Shown piece by piece: positions 39,108 through 48,307 of a stretch of DNA of 64,000 nucleotides. The position numbers and the translations under genes were made by a program. Source of the stretch: Gimesia sp. (GTDB lineage: Bacteria > Planctomycetota > Planctomycetia > Planctomycetales > Planctomycetaceae); NCBI RefSeq assembly GCF_040219335.1, contig NZ_JAVJSQ010000040.1:62001-126000 (forward strand), in the 5' to 3' direction. The notes beneath the pieces were generated by a model, which saw nothing but the letters and a program-made list of their open reading frames with translations, had not been told where the DNA came from and ran no database searches. Position 1 is the first letter of the stretch. Each line of letters starts with the position of its first letter.

Positions 39108-40040
39108 ATGACCGTTTTTTACCAGAGCAAAACCTTTCTGCAACACGAAACCGGATCTCACCCCGAAAGTCCTCAACGCTTACAGGCCGTGATGGACGAA
39201 GTGGCAGCGAAACAGATTGCCGGACTGACAGTGGAGAACGATCCGACGGTCAAAATCGGACAGGAGATTGAACGCGTCCATTCAGCCGACTATTTGAAAT
39301 CAGTGCAGCAGTTTTGCGCGGATGGTGGCGGGCGGATTGAGATCGATACGGTCGTCTGTCCCCGGTCTTTCGAAGTCGCCCAGTATGCAGCCGGCTGTGC
39401 TATTAAGGCGGTGGATCAGGTATTACTGGGGAAAACCAAACGGATCTTCTGTGCAGTGCGGCCGCCGGGGCATCATGCACTCTCAAAGCAGGCGATGGGG
39501 TTCTGCCTGATCAACAATGTGGCTGTAGCTGCGAAGCATGCAGTCGCTCAGCACAAGTTGAATCGGGTCCTGATTGTGGACTGGGATGTACATCATGGTA
39601 ACGGCACCCAGGATATCTTTTACGAAGAAGACCAGGTCTATTTCTTTTCCGCGCACCGTCATCCTTTCTATCCTGGAACCGGGTTGGGGGATGAAACGGG
39701 AACAGGGAAAGGGCTGGGGACGATCTGGAATCTGCCCCTGGCCTTTGGGATTTCTCGCGAAGACTACTTCAAACAGTTTGAACGGATGCTGCTCCAGGCT
39801 GCTGAGAAATGTCGGCCGGAACTGGTACTGATCAGTGCCGGCTTTGATGCCCATAAAGAGGATCCCATCGGCTCTTTGGGGCTGGAGACGGAAGACTTTG
39901 GCCGATTAACCAGACTCGTGGCTGGCGTGGCGAACCAGTATTGTAAAGGCCGTATCGTCAGTCTGCTGGAAGGAGGCTACAACCCCCAGCGACTGGCAGA
40001 GTCTGTGGTCTGTCATCTGCAGGAGTTGGAGTCTGCCTGA
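39108..40040 (+). CDS. Histone deacetylase-family (acetoin utilisation AcuC-like) enzyme
   Basis: A 310-residue zinc hydrolase of the arginase/deacetylase fold. The recognition segment HETGSHPESPQRLQAV is at residues 13-28. The catalytic histidines are His122 and His123 (RPPGHHA), and the zinc-site residues are Asp160 and His162 (VDWDVHHGNGTQDIF), with a further Asp in SAGFDAHKEDP. All key residues are present. Bacterial members deacetylate small acetylpolyamines, acetoin-pathway enzymes or acetyl-lysine proteins. The substrate is unknown here. A GGAAGGA ribosome-binding site supports the ATG. It is convergent with the next gene (11 bases between). Confidence 0.9.
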   Translation: MTVFYQSKTFLQHETGSHPESPQRLQAVMDEVAAKQIAGLTVENDPTVKIGQEIERVHSADYLKSVQQFCADGGGRIEIDTVVCPRSFEVAQYAAGCAIKAVDQVLLGKTKRIFCAVRPPGHHALSKQAMGFCLINNVAVAAKHAVAQHKLNRVLIVDWDVHHGNGTQDIFYEEDQVYFFSAHRHPFYPGTGLGDETGTGKGLGTIWNLPLAFGISREDYFKQFERMLLQAAEKCRPELVLISAGFDAHKEDPIGSLGLETEDFGRLTRLVAGVANQYCKGRIVSLLEGGYNPQRLAESVVCHLQELESA

Positions 40041-40051
40041 CAGAAGTCAGA

Positions 40052-41080
40052 CTACTTCTGATAGATGGGCAGGTAGCCATTGTCGAGTTGTAGAATCGTG
40101 GCATTGATAGCGGTGGTATAGACGGGCCCTACATGCCCTTCCATCCAGGCTCCGGAAGCCGACTGCTTGCGCAGGATCTGCTGACCAATATCCTTGATGT
40201 ACTTGTCCCAATCTTTGTTTTCACCACGGTACATGACCTGGGCATAGTAAAAGTGGGCGTAATGCCAGTGCCCAAAATACCGGTTGGCGTTTCCACCGGG
40301 CCAGACATTTTTCTTACAGTAATCCAGCATGTTTTTCAGGTGATCGGAGTCGTATTCTCCGGCATTGAATAATGCGGCACAGGCAGCGGCGGTGATCGCG
40401 GGACGGGCACCGCCTCCACGGATGCTGTACTGCACCCCCCCCTCCTGGGTAGTACAGTCCGAGATGTATTTTTTGGCCCGGTCAATGATTTTTTTGTCGA
40501 CCGGAATGCCCGCGTTACGGCAGGCTCGTAAGCCTTGAACCTGGGTGATGCAGGTCGAACCTTCATCGAAATCGTTCCCATCTTTGGCGGAGACATAGCC
40601 CCAGCCTCCACGGGTGGTTTGAGCGCCGGCACAGAACTCCACTGCCTTTATCAGGACTTTTTTGAGTTCTTCCCGGCGCAGGGCATCCTCTTCCTCTCCA
40701 TAGACCTGGGAAAGAAAGACCATCGAATAGCCGTGGCCATAGGTGTAATGATAGTCGTTCTTGTATCCGATCAGCCCGTTCGGCTGACTCATTTCCAGCA
40801 GGTAATCGACGGCATTCTGAATGTTGCGGGCGTACTTCCCGCGTGTAGTCGTCGAGCCTTCGGCCAGCAGCGCATTGCCGGCGAGCGCCGTCATCGCGAC
40901 TCGGTACTGGCCCCCATTGGCTTCCCAGTAACCCTGTCGTCGTTGTTCACGAGCCAGGTATTCCAGTGCGTTCGAAACGGCCTTTTGGTACTTGGGATCG
41001 CGATTCTTGGCGAAGGTGGAATCCGATCCACACAGTGTCAACCAGACTGAGAAAAGGATTCCGATCAGAGTTTTGTGCAT
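40052..41080 (-). CDS. Exported prenyltransferase/squalene-cyclase-like repeat protein
   Basis: A 342-residue protein with a signal peptide (LIGILFSVWLTLCGSDSTFA, cleavage near 24). The body is a series of alpha-alpha units of about 45 residues: AVSNALEYLAREQRRQGYW, NAVDYLLEMSQPNGLIGY, FCAGAQTTRGGWGY, KYISDCTTQEGGVQYS, QQILRKQSASGAW. This is the toroid repeat of prenyltransferases and terpene cyclases, without the DxDD acid motif of a cyclase. Such exported planctomycete proteins are of unknown function and may bind or modify surface polymers. It is downstream of the ferredoxin gene with a terminator between. Confidence 0.85.
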   Translation of the reverse strand: MHKTLIGILFSVWLTLCGSDSTFAKNRDPKYQKAVSNALEYLAREQRRQGYWEANGGQYRVAMTALAGNALLAEGSTTTRGKYARNIQNAVDYLLEMSQPNGLIGYKNDYHYTYGHGYSMVFLSQVYGEEEDALRREELKKVLIKAVEFCAGAQTTRGGWGYVSAKDGNDFDEGSTCITQVQGLRACRNAGIPVDKKIIDRAKKYISDCTTQEGGVQYSIRGGGARPAITAAACAALFNAGEYDSDHLKNMLDYCKKNVWPGGNANRYFGHWHYAHFYYAQVMYRGENKDWDKYIKDIGQQILRKQSASGAWMEGHVGPVYTTAINATILQLDNGYLPIYQK

Positions 41081-41130
41081 TGAAAACTCCCTCTGTTCAG
41101 AGGAAAAGGTACCCCCTCATCTGAGCGGGT

Positions 41131-41190
41131 AAAAAACGCTGCAGGCTCCTGAGTCGTCAGCGAGACGTTCTGACTCAGGAGAGTCTGCAG
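41131..41190 (-). terminator. Terminator of the ferredoxin gene
   Basis: A long imperfect hairpin: CTGCAG (41139-41144) pairs with CTGCAG (41185-41190), and CTCCTGAGTC (41146-41155) pairs with GACTCAGGAG (41172-41181). On the minus strand a U run (A tract 41131-41136) follows. It lies 14 bases after the ferredoxin stop and before the repeat-protein gene. Confidence 0.7.
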
Positions 41191-41203
41191 ATTCTTCGGG
41201 TAA

Positions 41204-41563
41204 TTATTTTTCAACCCATTCAACAGGCTGAGGTTCAATCTCATCATGGGGGCGGTTGCCGGCATCGGCACGGCCGCTGCCTTCCAGACGACTGATGGCC
41301 CGGACGGTCATATCATGATCGCAGAGGATCTGACAGCTCAGGCGACAACCGGTAACTTCGCGGGCTTCCAGGGTGTTTTTCTCAGCGACCGTCATTTTGT
41401 CCGGTTCACCTTCGACGAACTCAACCCGACATGTCGTACAGCGTCCTGCGCCTCCGCAGGCATGTAATTGATCGATCTGGGCATCGTCCGTCAGGGCTAA
41501 AACCAGACGCTTGCCTGGTTCCACATCGAATTCTCCTACATTTTCTACTGTCAGCTTTGGCAT
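41204..41563 (-). CDS. 2Fe-2S ferredoxin (plant/adrenodoxin-type fold)
   Basis: A 119-residue small electron carrier. Cys36, 42 and 45 (CGGAGRCTTCRVEF) and Cys77 (GCRLSCQILC) bind the cluster. Cys73 and Cys81 are additional. The N-terminus MPKLTVENVGEFDVEPGKRL is the usual first hairpin. The tail after 100 is charged and probably flexible. It appears monocistronic with its own terminator. The redox partner is not in the neighbourhood. Confidence 0.92.
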   Translation of the reverse strand: MPKLTVENVGEFDVEPGKRLVLALTDDAQIDQLHACGGAGRCTTCRVEFVEGEPDKMTVAEKNTLEAREVTGCRLSCQILCDHDMTVRAISRLEGSGRADAGNRPHDEIEPQPVEWVEK

Positions 41564-41675
41564 TAGATCCTCAATTTACGTTGGTAATTAAAATTCATCA
41601 TGAACTGATACGTGTTAACAGATGACTATATTACGAATTATATGCATTCTGTTTGATGATAACAGGGGAGAATTC

Positions 41676-42146
41676 CTAGGTTGGCATTACAAATTCGTGT
41701 TCCGGGTGCGAAACCGTCAGCACCGGACAGGGGGCTTTGCGGACCACTTTTTCTGCGACGCTTCCCAGCAGCATATGTTTGAGGCCGGTACGCCCGTGGG
41801 TGCCGATCACAATCAGGTCAATTTCCTGCTCTTTGGCATACCTGATGATCTCCAGAAAGGCTGGTCCCACGCAGACCTTGCGGACAACTTTGAGATCTTC
41901 CGATCCAGTAAGTCCCGGCATTTCTTCCAGCTGCTTTTCTGCCAGACTCTGCATGTCAGCCACCAGGTCATTCATGGAGGTCCCCATCATATTGGGTTCC
42001 GGAAACATGGCGACCGCATCCTGTACTACGTTCAGCAGGTGCAACTCGGCTCCAAAACGTTTGGCTAATTCACATCCATAGAGCAGAGCATGCTGCCCGA
42101 ATTCACTGAAGTCAGTGGGAACAAGAATTTTTTTGAGATCGATCAT
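41676..42146 (-). CDS. Universal stress protein (UspA family)
   Basis: A 156-residue USP with the start KKILVPTDFSEFGQHALLYG and the ATP-binding motif GTHGRTGLKHMLLGSVAEKVV near the C-terminus, so it should bind ATP. Such proteins accumulate under starvation and low oxygen. It is a single gene with an ATG supported by a GAGGAGT-like site. There is no obvious link with the ferredoxin downstream. Confidence 0.93.
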   Translation of the reverse strand: MIDLKKILVPTDFSEFGQHALLYGCELAKRFGAELHLLNVVQDAVAMFPEPNMMGTSMNDLVADMQSLAEKQLEEMPGLTGSEDLKVVRKVCVGPAFLEIIRYAKEQEIDLIVIGTHGRTGLKHMLLGSVAEKVVRKAPCPVLTVSHPEHEFVMPT

Positions 42147-42647
42147 CGGTTTACTCCTCGTGGCTCCATTTCATGATCAGAACGATTACATCCCCTATTG
42201 TAATCAATATCCCCGGGCAATGCCGATACCGGCTGGCTCTCTTATCAGAAATTCATCAGATCCCATCAGATAGACAAAACCGGTAGCCCTGAAAAATGGG
42301 GAAGAACTGCTACAACCGGACCAGCTGTTTTTTTCGTCTGATTCTGAACAACCGATTTGATCCATAAGATTCAGCAGGGACAGATCAGTTACAGGTTATA
42401 CGACCGTTAGAGCTCAAAAAATAGATTTATCAATCACGACACTTGCATTTATGAGAAATCGTTTTTCCAAGAATAAACGGAGGGAGGTTGCAGCGATTCT
42501 AATCGTTTCAGCACTTTCCGCTGGCAGATCGTGACCAGTTAAACCGATTTTGATTGCGTGTGCCGTACCACATTCTGATTGTTTGTCAAACGACTAATGT
42601 GGTTTTTTCAAATTGTCCGCCACACGGGGCGCAACGAGGAACTCAAC
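42147..42647. other. Intergenic region between divergent genes, nothing recognised
   Basis: About 500 bases separate the universal stress protein and the lipoprotein gene. I find no coding frame with a ribosome-binding site, no tRNA-like cloverleaf and no strong hairpin. An open frame does enter the lipoprotein gene from 42579, but its extra residues lack a signal-peptide pattern and the SD-supported ATG is at 42648. Confidence 0.4.
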
Positions 42648-43688
42648 ATGTCACTGCCATATTCGAAATCGATTTCATTAGCACTCTGTCTGTCCACCAT
42701 GACGGGGTTATATGGCTGTCAGTACGCAAAAGAGAAGGTCTATCAGCAGGCGGCCCGTTCCGGAGCTGACTATGACATTGAGACGTTCACCGAAAAGGAA
42801 CCACTGCCGCGTTACCAGAGTCCAAGTCGTTACCTGAGCGAACCTGCTCCGGCTCCCGTAGGTGATTCGTTTCCCCCGGCAGCGCCACCCAGTATGGTCC
42901 CGCCTCAGCCGGAAAAGGCAGACAACGAACGGGTTTCGTACATCCTGAGAACGTCGCAGGAAGAAGAGGTCGAAGACCAGGAATACTTCAAATCGATGTT
43001 CGATTCGGAACCGGTTGAGCCAGCCGAGAAACACCTCGGACTGGTACCCCATTATTCCACAGTATCCAGTTCTGTTTCCCGCAAGGTGAAACAGATGAAT
43101 GGCAAAGTGAAAGATTTCTACTCGAAAATGAAATCACACGTCAAAACTCCAGACTGGGTGCGCAAGGTTTCCGGCAGCTACGTGGAAGTGTCGGAAACAG
43201 AAGTCATCTCTGAAGGAATGTCCTGTATCGAATCGGCTCCTTTCCCACAGGAGGTACTGATGGAATCAGAGTCGATCGATCTGGAGCCTACTCCAGCGTA
43301 TCCCGCACCACAACCACCGGCTCGTTCCCTGACTGAGCCACCTCAGAAACTGCAGCCTCAGCCTGAACTGAAATCGCAGCAGCTTCCGCAACTGCCCCCC
43401 CCGGGAGAAGCGACAAAATGGGATGAATCCTGGCGGGTCTCTGCAACCCTGGAACAGTTGCCCGTGAAAGATTATTCAACACTGGATGACCAGATCGAAA
43501 TGTGGCCGTATTCTCAACAGCGGATGCAGCAGGGCAAAAAGTTTGATTTCAAGACTGCGACCCCGGTCTCCGCACCACGCACTCTGGAAACTCAACCGGA
43601 ACTGAATCACCCCCGGGAATTGACCGTACCTTCCATGATCTCACAGGAAGAAGCGGCTCCCGTCCGGAAAATCAACTGGAGCGAATAG
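42648..43688 (+). CDS. Proline- and glutamate-rich lipoprotein, unknown function
   Basis: A 346-residue exported protein with a signal sequence ending in the lipobox LYGC (Cys24 or so) and a GAGGAA ribosome-binding site before the ATG. The rest is low in hydrophobic core: a long Pro/Glu/Ser-rich chain (for instance PAPQPPARSLTEPPQKLQPQ) with a small helical stretch around VSRKVKQMNGKVKDFYSKMK. It is probably an extended cell-envelope spacer. I know no homologue with function. Its convergent neighbour downstream is yidD. Confidence 0.75.
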   Translation: MSLPYSKSISLALCLSTMTGLYGCQYAKEKVYQQAARSGADYDIETFTEKEPLPRYQSPSRYLSEPAPAPVGDSFPPAAPPSMVPPQPEKADNERVSYILRTSQEEEVEDQEYFKSMFDSEPVEPAEKHLGLVPHYSTVSSSVSRKVKQMNGKVKDFYSKMKSHVKTPDWVRKVSGSYVEVSETEVISEGMSCIESAPFPQEVLMESESIDLEPTPAYPAPQPPARSLTEPPQKLQPQPELKSQQLPQLPPPGEATKWDESWRVSATLEQLPVKDYSTLDDQIEMWPYSQQRMQQGKKFDFKTATPVSAPRTLETQPELNHPRELTVPSMISQEEAAPVRKINWSE

Positions 43689-43752
43689 AGCCGATCTGTC
43701 GCTCATCTCACGCAGGTTCAGAGCACCTCGCGTTGACTTTGGAGTCCTGATC

Positions 43753-44004
43753 TTAAGGGGGATCATAGCCCCCCGGATGAAAGGGATGACAACGGCAGAT
43801 ACGCAATATACCTTTTACGGAGCCTTTCATGGCTCCGTATTTTTTTACGGCTTCAATGAAATAGGCGCTGCAGGTCGGGTGGAAGCGACACTGTTTTCCG
43901 ATCAGGTGGCTGAGGGTCATCTGGTAGACGCGAACCAGGCCGATGAGAATCATGGCCGGCAGTTGATAGAGAAATCGGCCAATGCTGGCAAGCGTGGCTT
44001 TCAT
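43753..44004 (-). CDS. yidD: Membrane protein insertion efficiency factor YidD
   Basis: An 83-residue YidD (DUF37) protein: a short amphipathic or membrane-associated N-terminus, then [34 protein letters not shown] and [13 protein letters not shown], the family signature with three conserved cysteines. It helps YidC-dependent insertion of inner-membrane proteins. It overlaps rnpA by 4 bases, the normal gene order. yidC, which often follows, is not here. Confidence 0.95.
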   Translation of the reverse strand: MKATLASIGRFLYQLPAMILIGLVRVYQMTLSHLIGKQCRFHPTCSAYFIEAVKKYGAMKGSVKGILRICRCHPFHPGGYDPP

Positions 44005-44426
44005 GGGCGTTCAACTGCTGGCAGACGTTGGTCCAGTTTCCGTGTCAGACGTTGGAAGGACTGCTGATACGCTTTCAGGTCCCCATCTACATCAGGACGC
44101 GGGATCGCGATCAGATCCAGGTTTGCAGGTAACCGATGACGGATCAGGCGAAATGCTTCCCGCAGCAGTCTTTTCTTTCTGGCCCGCAGGATCGCATTCC
44201 CGTTTTTTTTAGAAACACTGACCCCCAGTCGACTGTGCCCCAGTGAGTTGCGAATCGCAAACAACAGCAGATTCTGATCTCCGGCCCGCTGGCGCGCTTC
44301 GTAGATCGCAGCAAAGTCCTGCTGGCTGCGAATCCGGTTTGTAGGAGGGTGGCCGTATTGTTTCAAGAGAATTTCTGCCTGCCGACGCGCGGCTGATATA
44401 TCAGGATTGAGGCGGATCTTTTTCAA
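44001..44426 (-). CDS. rnpA: RNase P protein component
   Basis: A 141-residue basic protein that binds the catalytic RNA for tRNA 5' processing. The core is recognisable: [40 protein letters not shown] and [20 protein letters not shown]. The RNA-binding RNR motif, usually RNRxKR, reads RARKKR here, so the central Asn is replaced. An N-terminal extension of about 30 residues precedes the core. rpmH is not upstream. Instead the start overlaps a membrane-protein gene by 26 bases. yidD follows with an ATGA overlap. Confidence 0.88.
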   Translation of the reverse strand: MKKIRLNPDISAARRQAEILLKQYGHPPTNRIRSQQDFAAIYEARQRAGDQNLLLFAIRNSLGHSRLGVSVSKKNGNAILRARKKRLLREAFRLIRHRLPANLDLIAIPRPDVDGDLKAYQQSFQRLTRKLDQRLPAVERP

Positions 44427-44856
44427 CTGTCGCAGATTCGTCTTCCGTTTCGCTTTCCGACTCTTCTGTCGGCGGAAGATGTCTGGCGTGCGACTGTGGC
44501 GGATACGGTCTTCTGATCATCGTTCGCACCGAGTGTCCGAACAGGGATGTGAAGATCAGAATTCCGATTCCTGCCCCTGCCAGAATCCAGACCACCAGAA
44601 TCATGACACCCAGTTCCCGGGGGCGTTCGTCTTTTTTCTCCTCTTCGGAGTTCGCGTCCTCTGAAGTGGAACCTTCGGGAAGATCGACATCCGCCTGCTT
44701 CATTTCTTCGACCGTTGCCGAACCCGCTTCCGGGGCCTGTGCCGGTAGTGCTGTTGAGGTCAGCAGCACGCAAGTGATGGTCAGGCAGATGATCAGTAGT
44801 GAGTGAGTGGCTGGATGCCCGGTTTTCCTCGGGATGACGTTCATCGGGATCACCAT
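44401..44856 (-). CDS. Small membrane protein, unknown, between dnaJ and rnpA
   Basis: A 151-residue protein with an N-terminal signal or anchor ([20 protein letters not shown]), an acidic exported linker of about 40 residues, one clear membrane helix ([20 protein letters not shown], about 82-101) and an acidic Glu/Ser-rich tail. I do not recognise the family. It overlaps dnaJ by 7 bases upstream and rnpA by 26 bases downstream, so the four genes dnaJ - this - rnpA - yidD probably form one operon concerned with protein and RNA biogenesis. Confidence 0.75.
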   Translation of the reverse strand: MVIPMNVIPRKTGHPATHSLLIICLTITCVLLTSTALPAQAPEAGSATVEEMKQADVDLPEGSTSEDANSEEEKKDERPRELGVMILVVWILAGAGIGILIFTSLFGHSVRTMIRRPYPPQSHARHLPPTEESESETEDESATVEKDPPQS

Positions 44857-45779
44857 ACTTTCGAACGGGGATTGTCGTGTTTCAGTTGCTTCAACTGTTC
44901 GTAGAGTTCTTTTTCCTGATCACTCAGGTCTTTGGGGGCCACGATTTTGATCGAGCAGATCTGGTCACCCGGTTGTTTGGTTTTCTGATTTGCGATTCCT
45001 TTGCCTCGTAGTCGCAATTTGCTACCACTGGATGTGCCGGCGGGAATTGTCACCGTAACTTCCCCTTCGGAAAGAGTTGGAACATCAACTTTCGCTCCGA
45101 GGGCCGCTTCGGTCAGGGAGATGGGAACTTCCAGCAGCAGATTGCTTCCATCGCGCTTAAAATTGGGGTGACTGCCGACCTTAAGTGTGATCAGTAAATC
45201 CCCGGTGGGACCACCGTGAACCCCGGGGCCTCCCTGACCACTGAGTCTGATGACGGAGCCATTATCGACGCCAGCCGGGATTTTGATTGTCAGTCGTTCG
45301 GTAGAACTTCCCCGCTGCACGCTGATTTCGTGTTGTCCGCCAACCGCTGCCAGGTGGAAAGGAATCTCAATCTGTAGACGTTTCGATTCCCCTTTCTGCG
45401 GACGGGGCTGAGAACGCTTGGCACCACGAAACGCACCGCCAAACAAGTCTCCCAGATCGATGCCTCCTCCGCCGAACAGATCCTCGAAGTCAACGGGGCC
45501 ACCACCTCCGCCTCCGGCCTGATAGTAACCTCCCCCGCCACCGCCCTGGCCGGCATGCTGGAATGCGTGGCCGAACTGGTCGTACTGTTTGCGTTTATTC
45601 TCGTCGCGCAAGACCTCGTAGGCTTCCTGGACCTCCTTGAATTTCTGATCAGCGGTTTTATCGTCCGGAGCCATGTCGGGATGATACTTGCGGGACAGTT
45701 TACGGTACGCTTTCTTGATTTCATCTGCAGAAGCGCTGCGGGAAACTCCCAGGATCTCGTAATAATCGCGTTTACTCAT
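44850..45779 (-). CDS. DnaJ-type co-chaperone without zinc finger (CbpA/DnaJ C class)
   Basis: A 309-residue Hsp40. The J domain (1-70) has [17 protein letters not shown] with the HPD tripeptide that stimulates DnaK. A glycine-rich hinge follows (runs of Gly with Tyr and Phe, about 78-115). The two beta-barrel substrate-binding domains contain [19 protein letters not shown] and [19 protein letters not shown]. The CxxCxGxG zinc repeats are absent, so it is of the CbpA type. It is the first gene of the cluster with rnpA and yidD. Its ATG is followed by the canonical [11 protein letters not shown]. Confidence 0.93.
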   Translation of the reverse strand: MSKRDYYEILGVSRSASADEIKKAYRKLSRKYHPDMAPDDKTADQKFKEVQEAYEVLRDENKRKQYDQFGHAFQHAGQGGGGGGYYQAGGGGGGPVDFEDLFGGGGIDLGDLFGGAFRGAKRSQPRPQKGESKRLQIEIPFHLAAVGGQHEISVQRGSSTERLTIKIPAGVDNGSVIRLSGQGGPGVHGGPTGDLLITLKVGSHPNFKRDGSNLLLEVPISLTEAALGAKVDVPTLSEGEVTVTIPAGTSSGSKLRLRGKGIANQKTKQPGDQICSIKIVAPKDLSDQEKELYEQLKQLKHDNPRSKVW

Positions 45780-46103
45780 GGATTTTTTATTCGTACTGGC
45801 TCCCAGAGGAATTTAGGAGGGTTGAGTCCTGGCCTCTGGTGAGTATCTGAAAACACTGACACTAAACGAATGCTCTTAGTGAGAATCAAGGCCGAAGTCA
45901 CACACTTCAACTGATTCAGGTCTGGCAGCATTCTACGTTTGATTTTAGCTGGTTTTCAAGTTTGCTTCGTCTATAACTCCTTATAATCAGTCCTTTTATT
46001 TAAAGAATACGAATGAAATTCATTCATTGCTGGAAACGATCTGCATAGAATGCCTGTACTGTCTGAAGTCAGGGATGTTGTTTGAGACTGGAATACTGCC
46101 TGC
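45780..46103. other. Divergent intergenic region, nothing recognised
   Basis: About 320 bases between dnaJ and the ABC permease gene. No frame, hairpin or promoter pair stands out. It must carry the promoters of both operons. No CIRCE-type repeat (TTAGCACTC-N9-GAGTGCTAA) is visible near dnaJ. Confidence 0.4.
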
Positions 46104-47459
46104 ATGCTGAAATTTGCCTTTCGAAACCTGCTGAGCCGCTCACTGAGATCGTTTCTATGCTTGATGGGGTTAACCATTGCCATTGCAGGCATGGTAGGCC
46201 TCTTCTCCATCGCGGGGGGGCTGGAAAAAACCGTCGCCCAGACGTTTGGGAAGATTTCAGGTATCGTGGCCATGCAGCCCGGGGCACCCATCCCCTTGTT
46301 TTCACGGGTTCCCCGCGCCTGGGGAGAGGAGATCAAATCGATCCCCGGCGTGGCCATTGTGAATCCGGAAATCTGGTCGCGGGTCAATATCATCGATGGG
46401 AAACCGGTGGTGAGTCCTCCCCGCTTCCTGTTTGGCACCGATCTACCGACCCGCACCCGGCTCAAACATGGAATCTACAGGGATTCTATTTACGCAGGCC
46501 GCTTCCTCGATCTCAGCGACCAGGGCCAGTTAAACGCGGTCATCAGTCGCCAGATCGCCGAGCAGCATGAGAAACAGGTGGGGGACACCATTGAGGTCAA
46601 TGGTCAAAACCTCCGGATCATCGGGCTCTATGAAACAGACTCAATCCTGCTGGATGTCGCCATTATTCTGGATATTAATGTGGTTCGTGAAATCACCCGT
46701 TTTGATCCGGACAGTGTCAGCTGTTTTTATATCGAGCAGACCGGCGAGGTGAAAAACGATCCGCTCGTTGAATCGATTAAAGATCAGTTCCGGGATCGTG
46801 AGTTGGCTTCCTGGCAACCCGCTTCACTGGCACTGGCCAGTGGGTCGTCTTCCAATCTCCTCAAGGATCTCATGCAGAGCCTTGATCAGGGACTGAAGGG
46901 CAATACCCCTGCTGAATCGAAATCGAGCGAGGCTGAGGAGCCAGTTAAAAGACGATCGACGAAATCGACAGCAGCCAATGCTGAGAATACAGAGCAAGAA
47001 TCTCCCAGTGCACTCGAAGTCCGGGCGGCTGCGGACTGGGGAGATCGCCTGGAGACCTTTACCGCGGACCTGGATATCTTTCTGGGGCTGCTGACGGGCA
47101 TCGGTGTGTTGATTGCCATGCTGAGCATCATCAATACGATGTTGATGAGCGTGATGGAGCGGATTGTTGATTTTGGAATTCTGAAAGCCAATGGCTGGTC
47201 CAATCGGGATGTGATGCTGCTGATTACCGCAGAGAGCTCGTTACTGGGCGTCGTTGGCGGTGTTTTGGGGGGAATTCTAGGGCTGATCGCGATTGCAATC
47301 GTCAATTGGAAGTTCGCAGACCAGGTTCACCTCTATGCCAGCCCGGGATTGTTGCTGTTTGGTGTGTTCTTCAGTACCAGCCTGGGAATTCTGGGCGGCC
47401 TGTATCCCGCCTGGTGGACCACCAGGATGACGCCCATCGATGCGATTCGACGCGGTTAA
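46104..47459 (+). CDS. ABC transporter permease (MacB/LolC-like FtsX family)
   Basis: A 451-residue membrane protein with one N-terminal helix (FLCLMGLTIAIAGMVGLFSI), a large periplasmic domain (about 45-320, MacB-like core region, with a Ser/Glu/Ala-rich insertion at about 275-305) and three C-terminal helices. The FtsX block follows: LTGIGVLIAMLSIINTMLMS, then ERIVDFGILKANGWSNRDVM and the final TRMTPIDAIRRG. This is the pattern of mechanotransmission exporters such as MacB and Lol. It is followed 32 bases later by its ATPase. The substrate is unknown. Confidence 0.9.
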   Translation: MLKFAFRNLLSRSLRSFLCLMGLTIAIAGMVGLFSIAGGLEKTVAQTFGKISGIVAMQPGAPIPLFSRVPRAWGEEIKSIPGVAIVNPEIWSRVNIIDGKPVVSPPRFLFGTDLPTRTRLKHGIYRDSIYAGRFLDLSDQGQLNAVISRQIAEQHEKQVGDTIEVNGQNLRIIGLYETDSILLDVAIILDINVVREITRFDPDSVSCFYIEQTGEVKNDPLVESIKDQFRDRELASWQPASLALASGSSSNLLKDLMQSLDQGLKGNTPAESKSSEAEEPVKRRSTKSTAANAENTEQESPSALEVRAAADWGDRLETFTADLDIFLGLLTGIGVLIAMLSIINTMLMSVMERIVDFGILKANGWSNRDVMLLITAESSLLGVVGGVLGGILGLIAIAIVNWKFADQVHLYASPGLLLFGVFFSTSLGILGGLYPAWWTTRMTPIDAIRRG

Positions 47460-47491
47460 GCTGACCTCCGAGAAATGACTTGTAACAGAGA

Positions 47492-48205
47492 GTGAGTAGC
47501 GAAATCATGATTGAAGTGCGAGATGTTACGAAAGTTCATCAGAGTGGTGAAACCGAAGTCCATGCACTTCGCGGCGTGAGTTGTCGGTTCCCCGGTCACA
47601 CATTTTCGTTCATCCTCGGGCCCTCAGGGAGTGGCAAAAGCTCATTGCTCTATCTGATGGGGGCACTCGACTCACCTACCAGCGGCGAGATCTTCGTTCA
47701 GAACCGTTCCCTGGCAGCCCTTTCCCAAAGTGAGCGCGATACGTACCGTCGGGAGAAGGTAGGTTTTGTCTTTCAGAATTTCAATCTGCTGAAGAACCTG
47801 AATGCTCTGGAAAACGTGCTGGCTCCCTATCTGCCTCAGGGAGTGAATGCCGAACAGAAAGAGCGGGCGCGGGAGCTTTTGAAACAAGTGGGGCTGGAGC
47901 AGCGGATTACACATCGGCCGAATCAGCTTTCCGGCGGGGAACAGCAGCGGGTGGCGATTGCCCGGGCTTTGCTCAAGCGGCCTCTATTGATTCTGGCAGA
48001 CGAACCGACGGGCGAACTGGATACCCAGACCGGCGCGGAGATATTCAGTTGCCTCAGGCAGATGAGTGAGCAATATAAAACGACGGTCGTGATTGTGACA
48101 CATGACGAACGCTACATCAGGGAGTCAGATCACATTCTCCGTCTGCGTGATGGCAAGCTTGCCGACGATCATCAGGCGGAAGCATTGTCGACAGACGCAT
48201 CATAA
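47492..48205 (+). CDS. ABC transporter ATPase (MacB/LolD-like)
   Basis: A 237-residue ATPase. Walker A is GPSGSGKS, the Q-loop is [12 protein letters not shown], the signature is [15 protein letters not shown], Walker B is [12 protein letters not shown] and the H-loop is in VTHDER. It belongs to the LolD/MacB/FtsE group and pairs with the preceding permease. The GTG start could be replaced by an ATG five codons on (MIEVRDV); neither has a strong ribosome-binding site. The terminator of the convergent gene lies just after its stop. Confidence 0.93.
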   Translation: MSSEIMIEVRDVTKVHQSGETEVHALRGVSCRFPGHTFSFILGPSGSGKSSLLYLMGALDSPTSGEIFVQNRSLAALSQSERDTYRREKVGFVFQNFNLLKNLNALENVLAPYLPQGVNAEQKERARELLKQVGLEQRITHRPNQLSGGEQQRVAIARALLKRPLLILADEPTGELDTQTGAEIFSCLRQMSEQYKTTVVIVTHDERYIRESDHILRLRDGKLADDHQAEALSTDAS

Positions 48206-48244
48206 AAAACATTCAGCTGCGATACCAGAGGATCGCAGCTGAAT
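48204..48244 (-). terminator. Terminator of the minus-strand hypothetical gene
   Basis: Perfect 13-base arms ATTCAGCTGCGAT (48211-48223) and ATCGCAGCTGAAT (48232-48244) enclose an 8-base loop. On the minus strand a U run follows (A tract 48204-48209). It may also slow plus-strand transcription from the ABC genes, but lacks a U tract on that side. Confidence 0.75.
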
Positions 48245-48307
48245 GGTGCAATCGAAACATTTGACGCTGCTTACGATTGGTTGAGTCTATTTCTGTGCCG
48301 GGGAGGC

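Noticed and set aside
46104-48205. This ABC pair as part of the same system as the ABC genes at 53869-55718
   Set aside because: They are separate operons several kilobases apart with argB and other genes between, and the ATPase signatures differ (SGGE versus SQGE).
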